Shown: positions 51,551-61,530 of the stretch, piece by piece
Position numbering within the stretch: position 1 is the first letter of the stretch
Layout of the letters: each line of letters opens with the position of its first letter
Assembly: GCF_900099905.1 (NCBI RefSeq)
Contig: NZ_FNEE01000002.1
Location: forward strand, 643,791-707,790
Origin: Mesorhizobium muleiense
Lineage (GTDB): Bacteria; Pseudomonadota; Alphaproteobacteria; Rhizobiales; Rhizobiaceae
Reading direction: 5' to 3'
DNA length: 64,000 nt
Translations under genes and position numbers: made by a program
The notes under the pieces: model-generated
The model's input: only the letters and a program-made list of their open reading frames with translations
Told to the model about the DNA's origin: nothing
Database searches by the model: none

Positions 51551-52857
51551 GCAATCTGCGCGAGCGCGATGCGGTAACCATCGCCCAGATCGGCAAGCTG
51601 CGTTTCTCGCCGCTGAGCGTCGTCGGCGGCCGGGGCAACCGGCTGATCGAGGAAGGCGGCCGCTCGCTGCTCGACCTGTCCGGCTCAGCCGGTCCGGCAA
51701 TCCTCGGTTACGGCCATCCGGCCATCGTCGCGGCGGTAGAGGCGGCGATCCGCGACATGGCCGGCGCCAGCCTCTTGCTCTACCCCAACGAACCAGCGGT
51801 TTCGCTGGCCGAGCGGCTGCTGGCGATCACGCCGGGCGACGGTGAGCGGCGTGTCTGGTTCGGCCATTCCGGATCGGACGCCAATGACTGCGCGGTGCGT
51901 GTGCTGCAGGCTGCCACAGGCCGCTCGCGCTTCATCTCCTTCATCGGCTCCTATCACGGCAATCTCACCGGCTCGATGGGCATCAGCGGCCATACCGCCA
52001 TGACCCACACGCTGCCAAGGCCGGGCCTGCTGCTGCTCCCCTACCCCGATCCGTTCCGGCCGCAGTTCAGTGCCGAGGCCGTACTTGCGCTGCTCGACTA
52101 CCAGTTCGAGACCACCTGCCCGCCGCATCAGGTCGCGGCAGTGTTCATCGAGCCGCTGATGTCGGATGGCGGGCTGATCGTGCCGCCGCCCGGCTTCCTC
52201 AAGGCGTTGCAGGAACGTTGCCGCAGGCATGGCATCAAGATTGTCGTCGACGAGGTCAAGGTCGGGCTGGCCCGCAGCGGCATGATGCACTGTTTCCAGC
52301 ACGAAGGATTGACGCCCGATCTCGTCGTCTTCGGTAAAGGTATGGGCGGCGGCCTGCCGCTTTCGGCCGTTGTCGGCCCAAAGGAGATCATGGACCACGC
52401 GCCGGCCTTCGCGCTGCAGACGACCGCCGGCAACCCGGTTGCGACGGCTGCCGGCAACGCCGTGCTGAAGACGATCGAGGCGGACGGACTGGTCGCACGC
52501 TCGGCGCGCGTCGGCACGCTGTTCTCAGACGCGCTGCGGGCGCTCGCCGCAAAACATGAGATCATCGGCGACGTGCGCGGGCGTGGCCTTGCCGTCGGCG
52601 TCGACCTGGTCACCGACCGCAAGACACGCGAGCCGGTCGCAGCGACAACGACGGCCAAGATCATCTATCGCGGCTACGAACTGGGTGCGGCCTTCACCTA
52701 TGTTGGGCTGAAAGCCAATGTGCTCGAATTCATGCCGCCGCTGACGCTGACCGAGGACGAGGTTGCCGAGGGCGCGGCAATAATCGACCAGGCGATCACC
52801 GACGTGGCCGCGGGCAAGGTCTCCGACGCGGACGTCGCTTCGTTCATGATGTGGTAG
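51547..52857 (+). CDS. Class III PLP aminotransferase, 436 aa
   Basis: ATG 51547 overlaps the previous stop (ATGA). Fold type I with PLP-binding Asp235 in VVDEVKVGLARSG and Schiff-base Lys264 in VVFGKGMGGGLP; the phosphate-contact GSDAND (109-114) and SYHGNLTGSMG are the expected family positions. Substrates of this class are omega-amino acids or amines such as GABA, 4-aminobutyrate or diaminobutyrate. It closes the operon. It resembles 4-aminobutyrate and diaminobutyrate aminotransferases, but the exact specificity is not readable. Confidence 0.92.
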   Translation: MSNLRERDAVTIAQIGKLRFSPLSVVGGRGNRLIEEGGRSLLDLSGSAGPAILGYGHPAIVAAVEAAIRDMAGASLLLYPNEPAVSLAERLLAITPGDGERRVWFGHSGSDANDCAVRVLQAATGRSRFISFIGSYHGNLTGSMGISGHTAMTHTLPRPGLLLLPYPDPFRPQFSAEAVLALLDYQFETTCPPHQVAAVFIEPLMSDGGLIVPPPGFLKALQERCRRHGIKIVVDEVKVGLARSGMMHCFQHEGLTPDLVVFGKGMGGGLPLSAVVGPKEIMDHAPAFALQTTAGNPVATAAGNAVLKTIEADGLVARSARVGTLFSDALRALAAKHEIIGDVRGRGLAVGVDLVTDRKTREPVAATTTAKIIYRGYELGAAFTYVGLKANVLEFMPPLTLTEDEVAEGAAIIDQAITDVAAGKVSDADVASFMMW

Positions 52858-52870
52858 GCGACCTCTCGCA

Positions 52871-53758
52871 TCAGGCGAAGATCTCCGCCAGTTCGTCGAC
52901 GCCGGTGCCTTCCTTGACTTGCCGCAGTTCGACGTAGCTGACCGCGATGGCAACCGACATCAAAGTAGACACGACTGTCGAAACAAGCGCGCTTCCGATT
53001 GCGCCGACAACAAGGCCAACGGTCGAGAGGCTGCCGGTAATGGCGAAAGTAAATCCAAACAACAATGCGAATGCCATTTGGATGACAATCGCCGCCAAGA
53101 ACAGAACCAGCAAAAGACCGAATAATGACCAGCGGCTGCCCTTCGTCAGAGCACGGCTGCGCGACATCGAACCAAACACGCCAAGCCGCTCCTGGATCAG
53201 CACGGGCACGGAAACCGATATACCGAGGAACAACATGATGCCTGGAACCACCAACGCGATGAACGCGATGAACACGATGATGTTTCCAAAAACGGGGATA
53301 AGCATGCCAGCCACGAACATCGTCACCACTAACGCGAGGATCATGGTGAGGAAGACAACCAGGCCCATCCCGAGCGTCGGGAACATGCAACGCAAGGCGA
53401 TCTGGATGCAGTCACCGATTGCCGGGCGCTTGCCGTTCAAGTCTTCTATCGTCCCCCTTACCAGTGACGACTGAAACAACAAAGCCAGCACAAAATAGAT
53501 CAAGCCAAAAGCCATCGATATTAGCGAGTTGCCTAGAACCGCCGATGGATCGGCAACCGCCATGCTTTCGGAATCGGCAAAATCAAGGTTGGCAAGATTT
53601 CTGTAATTCCAAAGGTTGAGCACCAGTGCCGGAAGGGCGGAAAAAAGAGCCGCCAGTCCGACCAACAGACCCGGATTGCGGCCGATGACCGCAAAACTAT
53701 TGCTGAAAACCCTGCCGATGCGAAACTTGTCCGGTCGTTCCAGTGTCGTTGAAACCAT
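52871..53758 (-). CDS. Tandem membrane protein 1, 295 aa
   Basis: Begins MVSTTLERPDKFRIGRVFSN and has about six membrane helices in a glycerophosphodiester-phosphodiesterase membrane-domain-like arrangement (GLVVFLTMILALVVTMFVAG, IMLFLGISVSVPVLIQERLG, RSRALTKGSRWSLFGLLLVL). The first 21 residues and the last 28 (SYVELRQVKEGTGVDELAEI) match protein 2 at 53813-54577, while the centre has diverged. The start region of about 57 bp is identical between the two genes. Function unknown. Confidence 0.8.
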   Translation of the reverse strand: MVSTTLERPDKFRIGRVFSNSFAVIGRNPGLLVGLAALFSALPALVLNLWNYRNLANLDFADSESMAVADPSAVLGNSLISMAFGLIYFVLALLFQSSLVRGTIEDLNGKRPAIGDCIQIALRCMFPTLGMGLVVFLTMILALVVTMFVAGMLIPVFGNIIVFIAFIALVVPGIMLFLGISVSVPVLIQERLGVFGSMSRSRALTKGSRWSLFGLLLVLFLAAIVIQMAFALLFGFTFAITGSLSTVGLVVGAIGSALVSTVVSTLMSVAIAVSYVELRQVKEGTGVDELAEIFA

Positions 53759-53812
53759 GACGTAACCTGTCCAGTCCAGGCCGATCCTGATGCGATGAAG
53801 GCGGCCTTGCCG

Positions 53813-54577
53813 CTATGAGAAGATCTCCGCCAGTTCGTCGACGCTGGTGCCTTCCTTGACCTGCCGCAACTCGACATAGCTGACCGCCGGCGCAACCGAG
53901 GTCACCACGGATACGACGGATGTCACCAGAGCATCCAGGATGAGAGCCGTTGTCACGCCAAAGACCATGACGACTTGGCTCAAGACAAGCTGGATGACGA
54001 TCACCGCTATGATCAGGACAATCCAGAATCCGAACAGCGCCCAGCGGCTCCCTTTGGTCAGCTCGCGGCTGCGCTTCATGCTGCCGAACACCCCCCGCCG
54101 TTCCTGAACCAGAACCGGCACGGCGACCGACCAGCGGAGCCATAAGATGATGCCGGGGACGATGAGCAGCATGAAGCCCAATCCCGCGCCAAGGGAGACC
54201 AGTACTGCGATGCCTATCACCGGCAGCAGGAGGGAGATTGCCATCTTGAGGCTGTCGCCCATTGATGGCCGCTTGCCGTTCAGATCCTCGATGGCCGCGC
54301 GCACCAGCGTCGCCTGCAAGATCGCTGCCAGGACCATGGAAGCCAGCACGACAAGGATTGTAACGATAACGCGTTGGGCCGAGAACTCCGGAGCGCCTGT
54401 CTCGGTGCCGCTTGCCCATTTCCAGAGCCAAAGCTGGTAGAGCAACGTCGGCAAGCCTGAAAACAGCACTGCCAGCCCGAGGCAAAGCACGATATTGCGG
54501 CTGATGACAGCAAAGCTGTCATTGAAAACCCTGCCGATGCGAAACTTGTCCGGTCGTTCCAGTGTCGTTGAAACCAT
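53813..54577 (-). CDS. Tandem membrane protein 2, 254 aa
   Basis: Begins MVSTTLERPDKFRIGRVFND and has about five or six membrane helices. Shares with protein 1 the VPVLVQERRGVFGSM, RSRELTKGSRWALFG and SYVELRQVKEGTSVDELAEI blocks. It is the upstream copy, so transcription runs from it into protein 1. The pair lies next to the divergent DUF4129-MoxR operon, suggesting an envelope role by association only. Confidence 0.8.
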   Translation of the reverse strand: MVSTTLERPDKFRIGRVFNDSFAVISRNIVLCLGLAVLFSGLPTLLYQLWLWKWASGTETGAPEFSAQRVIVTILVVLASMVLAAILQATLVRAAIEDLNGKRPSMGDSLKMAISLLLPVIGIAVLVSLGAGLGFMLLIVPGIILWLRWSVAVPVLVQERRGVFGSMKRSRELTKGSRWALFGFWIVLIIAVIVIQLVLSQVVMVFGVTTALILDALVTSVVSVVTSVAPAVSYVELRQVKEGTSVDELAEIFS

Positions 54578-54728
54578 GATGCGTCCCCTCGCTCAATCGC
54601 CGCATATCGGCTGATGATCCCCGCATCAAATGTGCCAACATTGGAGATCGACGTCTAGCCCACTTGCAATTGCCGTTGTGCATTGCCAGTGTCGACTGGG
54701 AACCACAGGTTGCAGGGGACGGTTGGCA

Positions 54729-55355
54729 GTGGCACAGCCAGGCACAGCGGAAGCCGAATGGCTGGCAAAAGCGCATCAGCAGTTGATCTCGGACAAGTCG
54801 ATCCAGTTCGAGCTGCCGGCCTATGTGCCGCCCCAGCCGCCTGACTGGCTGAAGCCGCTGCTGGACCTGTTGTCGTCGCTCGGTCCCTACATGATCTATC
54901 TGTTCTGGGGGGCGGTGATATCAGGCGCCGCGATCATCCTGCTCCTGGTCTTTCTCGAGATGAAAGGTATCGCCTGGCGCCTGCCATGGCAGCGCGCGCG
55001 GCGCGAAACCGAGGCGGAGGAAGCATGGCGTCCCGACGCCGGCGCCGCGCAGATCCTGCTGTCGGAAGCCGACTCGCTGGCCGCGCGAGGCGACTATGAC
55101 GAAGCGGTTCATCTCCTGCTTCGGCGCAGCGTCGCCGATATTGCCGGCCGGCTGCCGGATTTTTTGCGCCCGTCGCTCACGGCGCGCGACATCGCCGCTG
55201 CTGCTTCGATTCCCGCCAAGGCCCGCGCGGCGTTTACCGAGATCGCACGCATCGTCGAAGCCGCACTGTTCGCGCGCAGGCCGGTCGGCGCCGAAGGCTG
55301 GCGGCAAGCACGCGGCGCCTATGAGCGGTTCGTCTTCCGGGATGCCTGGATATGA
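54729..55355 (+). CDS. DUF4129-domain membrane protein, about 208 aa
   Basis: GTG 54729 with AGGGGA upstream is preferred; TTG 54723 and ATG 54630 are alternatives. The sequence has one membrane helix (about 50-75, LGPYMIYLFWGAVISGAAII) and the C-terminal DUF4129 region, ILLSEADSLAARGDYDEAVH then LLLRRSVADIAGRLPDFLRP and ARRPVGAEGWRQARGAYERF. It is the first gene of a MoxR-type operon and overlaps the DUF4350 gene. DUF4129 usually sits C-terminal in transglutaminase proteins; here it stands alone. Confidence 0.8.
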   Translation: MAQPGTAEAEWLAKAHQQLISDKSIQFELPAYVPPQPPDWLKPLLDLLSSLGPYMIYLFWGAVISGAAIILLLVFLEMKGIAWRLPWQRARRETEAEEAWRPDAGAAQILLSEADSLAARGDYDEAVHLLLRRSVADIAGRLPDFLRPSLTARDIAAAASIPAKARAAFTEIARIVEAALFARRPVGAEGWRQARGAYERFVFRDAWI

Positions 55356-56537
55356 GCGCTGCGACGGTCGAACCAGCGGCGCAGGAACCATTCAATCGAA
55401 GAACGCTGTTTTGGGGCATTTTCGCCAGCCTGCTTGCGGCAGCGGGTTTCTTCCTGCTGTCCACCTATGCGCCCGACTTTCGGCAACCCGGCAATGGCGG
55501 CGCCACGCCGCTGTCGAAAAGCGGCGTTGGCTATGCCGGCCTGGCTGAATGGTTGCGGCTCACCGGCAGGCCGACTTACATGGCTCGGACTGAAGATGAT
55601 CTCGGCACCTATCTCTTGCTGATCGTCACCATTTCCCCCGATAGCGATCCGGAAGCGCTCGACCATATTCTTGAGCTTCGGCGGGACAGGGATACCCTCT
55701 TCGTCCTGCCCAAATGGCAGACCCTTCCGCTGGAGGAGCACGAAGGATGGAAGATGAAATTCGGGCGATTGCCCGATGCCGTGGTGAACCAATGGCTCGG
55801 CCGGATCGCCGAGGGAAAGATCGGTGTTGGCAAAAGCACGGTCGAGCAACTCGACATCGAGGGCCGGGTCATTGATGCCCCTGATGAATTGCAATGGGTA
55901 GCGGATGACCACCCATTGATAGCGGCGGGCAACGGCAGCGCCGCCCTTACCAAACTCGACGACAAGCCGTTTTACATTCTGAGCGACCCCGACCTGATCA
56001 ACAATGCGTCACTCAAGGACTCGGACAAGGCTGCGGCGGCGCTCGACCTGATCGCCTCGGTGCGCGCCGGCCCGGTCATGTTCGATCTCACGCTGCATGG
56101 CGCGGGGCGAAAATACGACCTTGCCAAGCTCCTGGTCGAACCGCCGTTTCTGGCGCTGACGCTGACGATCCTGGCCGCGGCGGCGCTGGCTTTCCTGCAC
56201 GGCCTCGGACGGTTCGGCCCACCGCGCGCCGACCAGCGCGCCATTGCCTTCGGCAAGCGTGCGCTGGTGGATACGACGGCAATGCTGCTGCGACGCGCCG
56301 GGCGACTCGAAGAACTTGGAGGCCGCTATGCGGCCTTGATGCGGGTGCGCGCCGGCGCACTGCTGGGAGCGCCGCAGGGGCTGCATGGCGAAGCGCTCGA
56401 CCGCTGGCTCGATTCTCGCGATAAGGACGAAGTCAGCGGATTCACCGCGCGGGCGCAAGCCGCCGGCGAGGCGAAAAACCTGACGCAAATGCACGAGGCA
56501 GCCGAGCGGCTGCACGATTGGACCGCAAGGAGGCTCG

Positions 56538-56551
<14 letters not shown>
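55352..56551 (+). CDS. DUF4350-domain membrane protein, 399 aa
   Basis: A helix near 22-40 (GIFASLLAAAGFFLLSTYAP) precedes an extracytoplasmic DUF4350 domain (LTGRPTYMARTEDDLGTYLL, IVTISPDSDPEALDHILELR) and a second helix near 268-285. The domain is part of a glutamine-amidotransferase-like fold without the catalytic Cys. It overlaps the DUF4129 gene at its start and the MoxR gene at its end. Its partners suggest a membrane-associated assembly, function unknown. Confidence 0.85.
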
Positions 56552-57490
<939 letters not shown>

Positions 57491-57494
<4 letters not shown>

Positions 57495-58801
57495 TCTATC
57501 CCAGCGGCCGAGCGGTGTGGGCGGCAGCAGCAGGCGCGGTGCCGGCCTTCCTGGTCGCGCTGGCGCTGCCGTCATTGTGGTATCTCGGATTGCTGTGGAT
57601 CTGCCTGCTGCTGGCCTTCCTGGCGGTGGACACCGCGGCCGGACGCGGGCGGAAATCGCTGGCCGCCAGCCTCCACGCGCCGCCGCAGGTCGGCGTCGGC
57701 GGCCAGTTCACCGTCCATGTCGCCGCCCGTTTTCCAGGCCGGACGCGGACCCTGGAGGCGCGCGTCGGTCATGATGCGCGCCTGGCGCCGATCGGCGGAA
57801 CCGGCGGACCCCTGGCTGCCACAAAGGATGGCGGATCGCTCGACCTGCGGTTCCAGGCGCTGCGGCGCGGCATCGCCAGCTTCGATCGTCTGTGGCTGCG
57901 CTGGCGCGGGCCGTTCGGACTGGTCTGGAACCAGGTCGTCCTGCCGATGGAAAGCAAGGTGGCAGTGTTGCCCGACGTCCGCAGCGCCCGCGACCAGGCG
58001 ATCACGCTGCTGCAGCGCAACGCCCTGCCCGACGGGCATGCGCAGCGCCGGGCCGGCCAGGGCCGGGAATTCGAGGCGCTCAAGGATTATCAGCCCGGCA
58101 TGGGCCGGCGGATGATCGACTGGAAGCGCAGCGCCCGCCACGGCAGGCTTCTGGCGCGCGAGTTCCGTATCGAGGAGAACAACAACATCGTGCTGGCCAT
58201 CGACAGCGGACGCCTGATGTGCGAGCCGGTCGACGGCCTGCCGAAGGTGGACCGGGCGGTGGCGGCAGCCTTGCTGTCGGCGTTCATTGCGCTCAAGGGC
58301 GGCGACATGGTTAGCCTGTTCAGCTTCGATGCGCGGCCGCGCGTCGCCAGCGGCGCGGTGCGCGGCTCGGCCAGCTTTGCGATGATCCAGAAGCGGGCGG
58401 TTGAGATCGACTATTCCAACGAGGAGACCAATTTCACCCTGGCGCTGACCACGCTTGCGGCACGGCTCGACCGGCGCTCGCTGGTCATCATCTTCACCGA
58501 CTTCGTCGATCCGATCAGCGCGGAGTTGATGCTGCGCACCGTCGGCCGGCTCACCGAACGGCATCTGGTGCTGTTCATGATGATCAGGGATGTCGAATTG
58601 GAGAGCTTGGCCGACATGCCGCCTTCATCAGGCGAGGATGTCGCCCGCGCCGTCGTCGCCGGCGGGCTTTTGCGCGAAAGGCAGGTTGTCATCGGCCGGT
58701 TGCGGCTGCTCGGCGCGCATGTGATCGAAGCCGACCATCAAAGGCTGGGGCCGGCGCTGGTCGAGCGCTACCTGCAGTTCAAGCGCGAGGATTTGTTGTG
58801 A
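57491..58801 (+). CDS. DUF58 (VWA-like) protein, 436 aa
   Basis: The TTG start overlaps the MoxR stop. Two membrane helices occur near 10-48, and the DUF58 core is recognisable by EFEALKDYQPGMGRRMIDWK, RSARHGRLLAREFRIEENNN, IVLAIDSGRLMC (MIDAS-like DxGxS) and RRSLVIIFTDFVDPISAELM. MoxR-DUF58 pairs are the core of this module: the ATPase is thought to remodel or insert something together with the VWA-like partner. Confidence 0.92.
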
Positions 58802-59829
58802 CTGTGCCAGTTCCCGGCGATGCTCGACGCGGCGATGCCGTACGCCAGTCGCTGGCCAGCTTCCGTCGGGAGCGCGAGGCCGACTGGCAGGCGTTCGAAG
58901 CGCTACTCGCCCGCGTCGAGAAACGCGCGCCGCGGACGCTGTCGGAAGAAGAGCTGCTGTCGCTGCCGCTGCTCTACCGGTCCGCATTGTCTTCGCTTTC
59001 GGTGGCGAGAGCGACATCCCTCGACAGCGCACTGATCGCCTATCTCGAATCCCTGTCGCTGCGGGGATACTTTTATCTCTATGGGGCACGTCGCGGACTA
59101 TCGCAGCGTGTTGGCGATTTCTTCCTGCACGACTGGCCCGGTGCCATGCGCGATTTGTGGCGCGAGACGCTGGTGTCGGTGGCGCTGATGTTTATCGGCG
59201 TCGGCGCCGGCGCCTGGCTGGTAGCGTCCGACAAGGGCTGGTTCGACGCGATCATCCCGTCGGGCCTGGCCGCCGGCCGAGGCCCCGACGCTTCGGCCGA
59301 GATGCTGCGCAGCATGCTTTATGATGGCGACAATGGCTTTCTCTCAGGCTTTGCCGCTTATCTTTTCACCCACAACGTCCAGGTCGCAATCCTCGCCTTC
59401 GCGCTTGGGTTTGCTTTCGCCGTGCCGACGGTGCTGCTGATGCTGTTCAACGGTTGCATGCTGGGTGCGATGTTCCAGGTCTATTGGGCAAAGGGGCTTG
59501 GCATGGAACTTGGCGGCTGGCTGGCCATTCACGGCACCACCGAATTGTTCGCCATCGCACTGGCCGGCGCTGCCGGCATCCGGATCGGCACGCGCATCGC
59601 CTTTCCCGGCGAGTTGACCCGCATGACGGCAGCCGCCCATGCCGGACGCATCGCAGCGACCGCGATCGTCGGCGTTTCGGTCATGCTGCTGTTTGCCGGA
59701 CTGCTCGAGGGCATCGGCAGGCAGACGATCACCAGCGATGTCACCCGCTATGCCGTTGGCGGCGGCATGCTCGCACTGTGGATCGGCTATTTCTACCTGT
59801 TCCAGGTGGTGCGCAATGGCGACCGCTAG
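58798..59829 (+). CDS. SpoIIM-family (stage II sporulation protein M-like) membrane protein, 343 aa
   Basis: GTG 58798 overlaps the DUF58 stop. After an N-terminal cytoplasmic helical part (1-105) there are about six membrane helices. The family block AILAFALGFAFAVPTVLLML and MELGGWLAIHGTTELFAIALAG is of the SpoIIM group, found widely in non-sporulating bacteria within MoxR operons. It is an inner-membrane component of the module and its role outside sporulation is unknown. Confidence 0.9.
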   Translation: MTVPVPGDARRGDAVRQSLASFRREREADWQAFEALLARVEKRAPRTLSEEELLSLPLLYRSALSSLSVARATSLDSALIAYLESLSLRGYFYLYGARRGLSQRVGDFFLHDWPGAMRDLWRETLVSVALMFIGVGAGAWLVASDKGWFDAIIPSGLAAGRGPDASAEMLRSMLYDGDNGFLSGFAAYLFTHNVQVAILAFALGFAFAVPTVLLMLFNGCMLGAMFQVYWAKGLGMELGGWLAIHGTTELFAIALAGAAGIRIGTRIAFPGELTRMTAAAHAGRIAATAIVGVSVMLLFAGLLEGIGRQTITSDVTRYAVGGGMLALWIGYFYLFQVVRNGDR

Positions 59830-60682
59830 ACGCGCCGCGCTGGCGACAATGCGCTCGCTGATCACGCCTGAAGGTGTCGATCTCCAGATAAAGCTGGCCG
59901 ACGCCGGCACACGGGCGGCCGCTTTCCTGCTCGATGTCGTGTTTATCGCCACGGCTGCAATCGCCGTCACGATTATTGCGATCTTTGGAGTAACAGGTTT
60001 CGGCACTGATAAATTGCAGCCGCTTTTCATCGTCTGGATCATCGCGATCTTTTTTCTGCGCAACGTCTATTTCATCGCATTCGAGGCGGGCCGGCGCGCG
60101 TCGACCCCCGGCAAGCGGATCATCGGCATCAGGGTGGCGTCACGCAACGGAGCCGGCCTGTCGGTGGATCAGGTCATCGCCCGCAATCTGATGCGCGAGA
60201 TCGAGGTCTTTCTGCCGCTGTCGATCATCGCCGGACGCAGTGAGATGGGCGTCGCCGATACGCTGACGACAGTTTTTGGGCTGGTGTGGGCGCTGCTGTT
60301 CGCCTTGTTCCCGCTCTTCAATCGTGACCGGTTGCGGATCGGCGATCTCCTGGCGGGAACATGGGTCGTCGAGGCGCCTAAGCGCACGCTGATGGAGGAT
60401 TTGTCGGCACGAAAAGATCCGGTCGCCAGGACTTTTCAGTTCAGCCACGCGCAGCTCGATGCCTATGGCATCGCCGAACTGCACAAGCTGGAAGAAGTGC
60501 TGCGCCGCGACGACTATTTCGCGCTGCGGGCGGTGGCTGAGACGATCGGACGCAAGATCGGTTCAACGCCGCAGGCGCATGATGCCCGCCCGTTCCTGAC
60601 CGCGTATTACGGCGACCTGCGAGCCCATCTCGAGCGAAAGCTGCTGCTGGGCAAGCGAAAGGAAGACAAGCATCAGCGTTAG
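59816..60682 (+). CDS. RDD-family membrane protein, 288 aa
   Basis: ATG 59816 overlaps the SpoIIM stop; MRSLITPEGVD at 59849 is an alternative start. The RDD domain spans about 25-170: LADAGTRAAAFLLDVVFIAT (the RxxxxxxD part), ASTPGKRIIGIRVASRNGAG and DRLRIGDLLAGTWVVEAPKR. The C-terminal 110 residues are cytoplasmic. RDD proteins in this operon type are common in Hyphomicrobiales. The function is not known. It ends the operon, convergent to a lyxose isomerase gene. Confidence 0.9.
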   Translation: MATARRAALATMRSLITPEGVDLQIKLADAGTRAAAFLLDVVFIATAAIAVTIIAIFGVTGFGTDKLQPLFIVWIIAIFFLRNVYFIAFEAGRRASTPGKRIIGIRVASRNGAGLSVDQVIARNLMREIEVFLPLSIIAGRSEMGVADTLTTVFGLVWALLFALFPLFNRDRLRIGDLLAGTWVVEAPKRTLMEDLSARKDPVARTFQFSHAQLDAYGIAELHKLEEVLRRDDYFALRAVAETIGRKIGSTPQAHDARPFLTAYYGDLRAHLERKLLLGKRKEDKHQR

Positions 60683-60697
60683 GAACGAAAGGCCGTC

Positions 60698-61384
60698 TTA
60701 CCCCACCCACTTCTCGTAGTCCGACACCAGGAGGTGCAGCGGCGCGACGTCCTCGTCGATCTCCGCGAAGCGGCCGATCGGCTCGCGGAAGACATTGTCG
60801 GTGAGATCGTCGTTGACGGTCGAAACCTCGCCGATCAGCACGTCCTTGCCCTCTGCCCAGAAGGCGTGCCAGACGCCCGGCAGGAGCGTCACGCTCTCGC
60901 CCGGATCGAGCTTCAAGAGCCCGCCCGCCGGCAGCCGGTGGATAGTCCCGTCGACCGGCACCGATACTTCCGCCTTCGGATCGATGCCGCCATCGCGATC
61001 GTGCATGAACAGCTCCAGCACCAGCTTGCCGCCGCCGCGGTTGATGATGTCCTCGGCCTTGATGTTATGGCGATGCATCGGCGACAGCTGATCCTTGCGC
61101 GAGATCATGATCTTCTCGGCATAGAGCATGCCCATGCCCTTCTTCATGTCCTCGTAGCGACCGTTGCGAACGGTGAACAGGAAGAGGCCGAGTTCGTCGA
61201 ACTTGCCCTGGCCGTAATCGGTGATGTCCCAGCCGAGCCGCGAGGAGAAGATGGCCGACGAATCCTGCCGGCGCGCCTTCATCTTTTCCGGGGTCCAATA
61301 GGCGAAGGGCGGCATGATGTAGCCGAACGAACGGATGAAGGCATCGGCGTCGCGGATGATGTCGTTGATAGCGGAGCGTTTCAT
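60698..61384 (-). CDS. D-lyxose ketol-isomerase-like cupin, 228 aa
   Basis: ATG 61384 opens MKRSAINDIIRDADAFIRSF. The cupin core has DYGQGKFDELGLFLFTVRNG, then the metal-site MHRHNIKAEDIINRGGGKLV (two His), VLELFMH and LLPGVWHAFWAEGKDVLIGE. The D-lyxose isomerase family EC 5.3.1.15 shares these positions; relatives isomerise D-mannose/D-lyxose. The longer frame to 61558 adds a sequence without signal. It is divergent from a D-threonine aldolase-like gene. Confidence 0.87.
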   Translation of the reverse strand: MKRSAINDIIRDADAFIRSFGYIMPPFAYWTPEKMKARRQDSSAIFSSRLGWDITDYGQGKFDELGLFLFTVRNGRYEDMKKGMGMLYAEKIMISRKDQLSPMHRHNIKAEDIINRGGGKLVLELFMHDRDGGIDPKAEVSVPVDGTIHRLPAGGLLKLDPGESVTLLPGVWHAFWAEGKDVLIGEVSTVNDDLTDNVFREPIGRFAEIDEDVAPLHLLVSDYEKWVG

Positions 61385-61530
61385 GGTTGTGGTTCCTTCC
61401 CATTGGCCTGGGTGATCTCCAAACCGAATAGCCGAACACCGATCCGGTGTCGACGTAAACCGCGTGCTGGCCTCATGACATCCGGGCCGATCAAGGCCAT
61501 AAGTCCAGGCAAATCCCAGGGTGAAAATCC

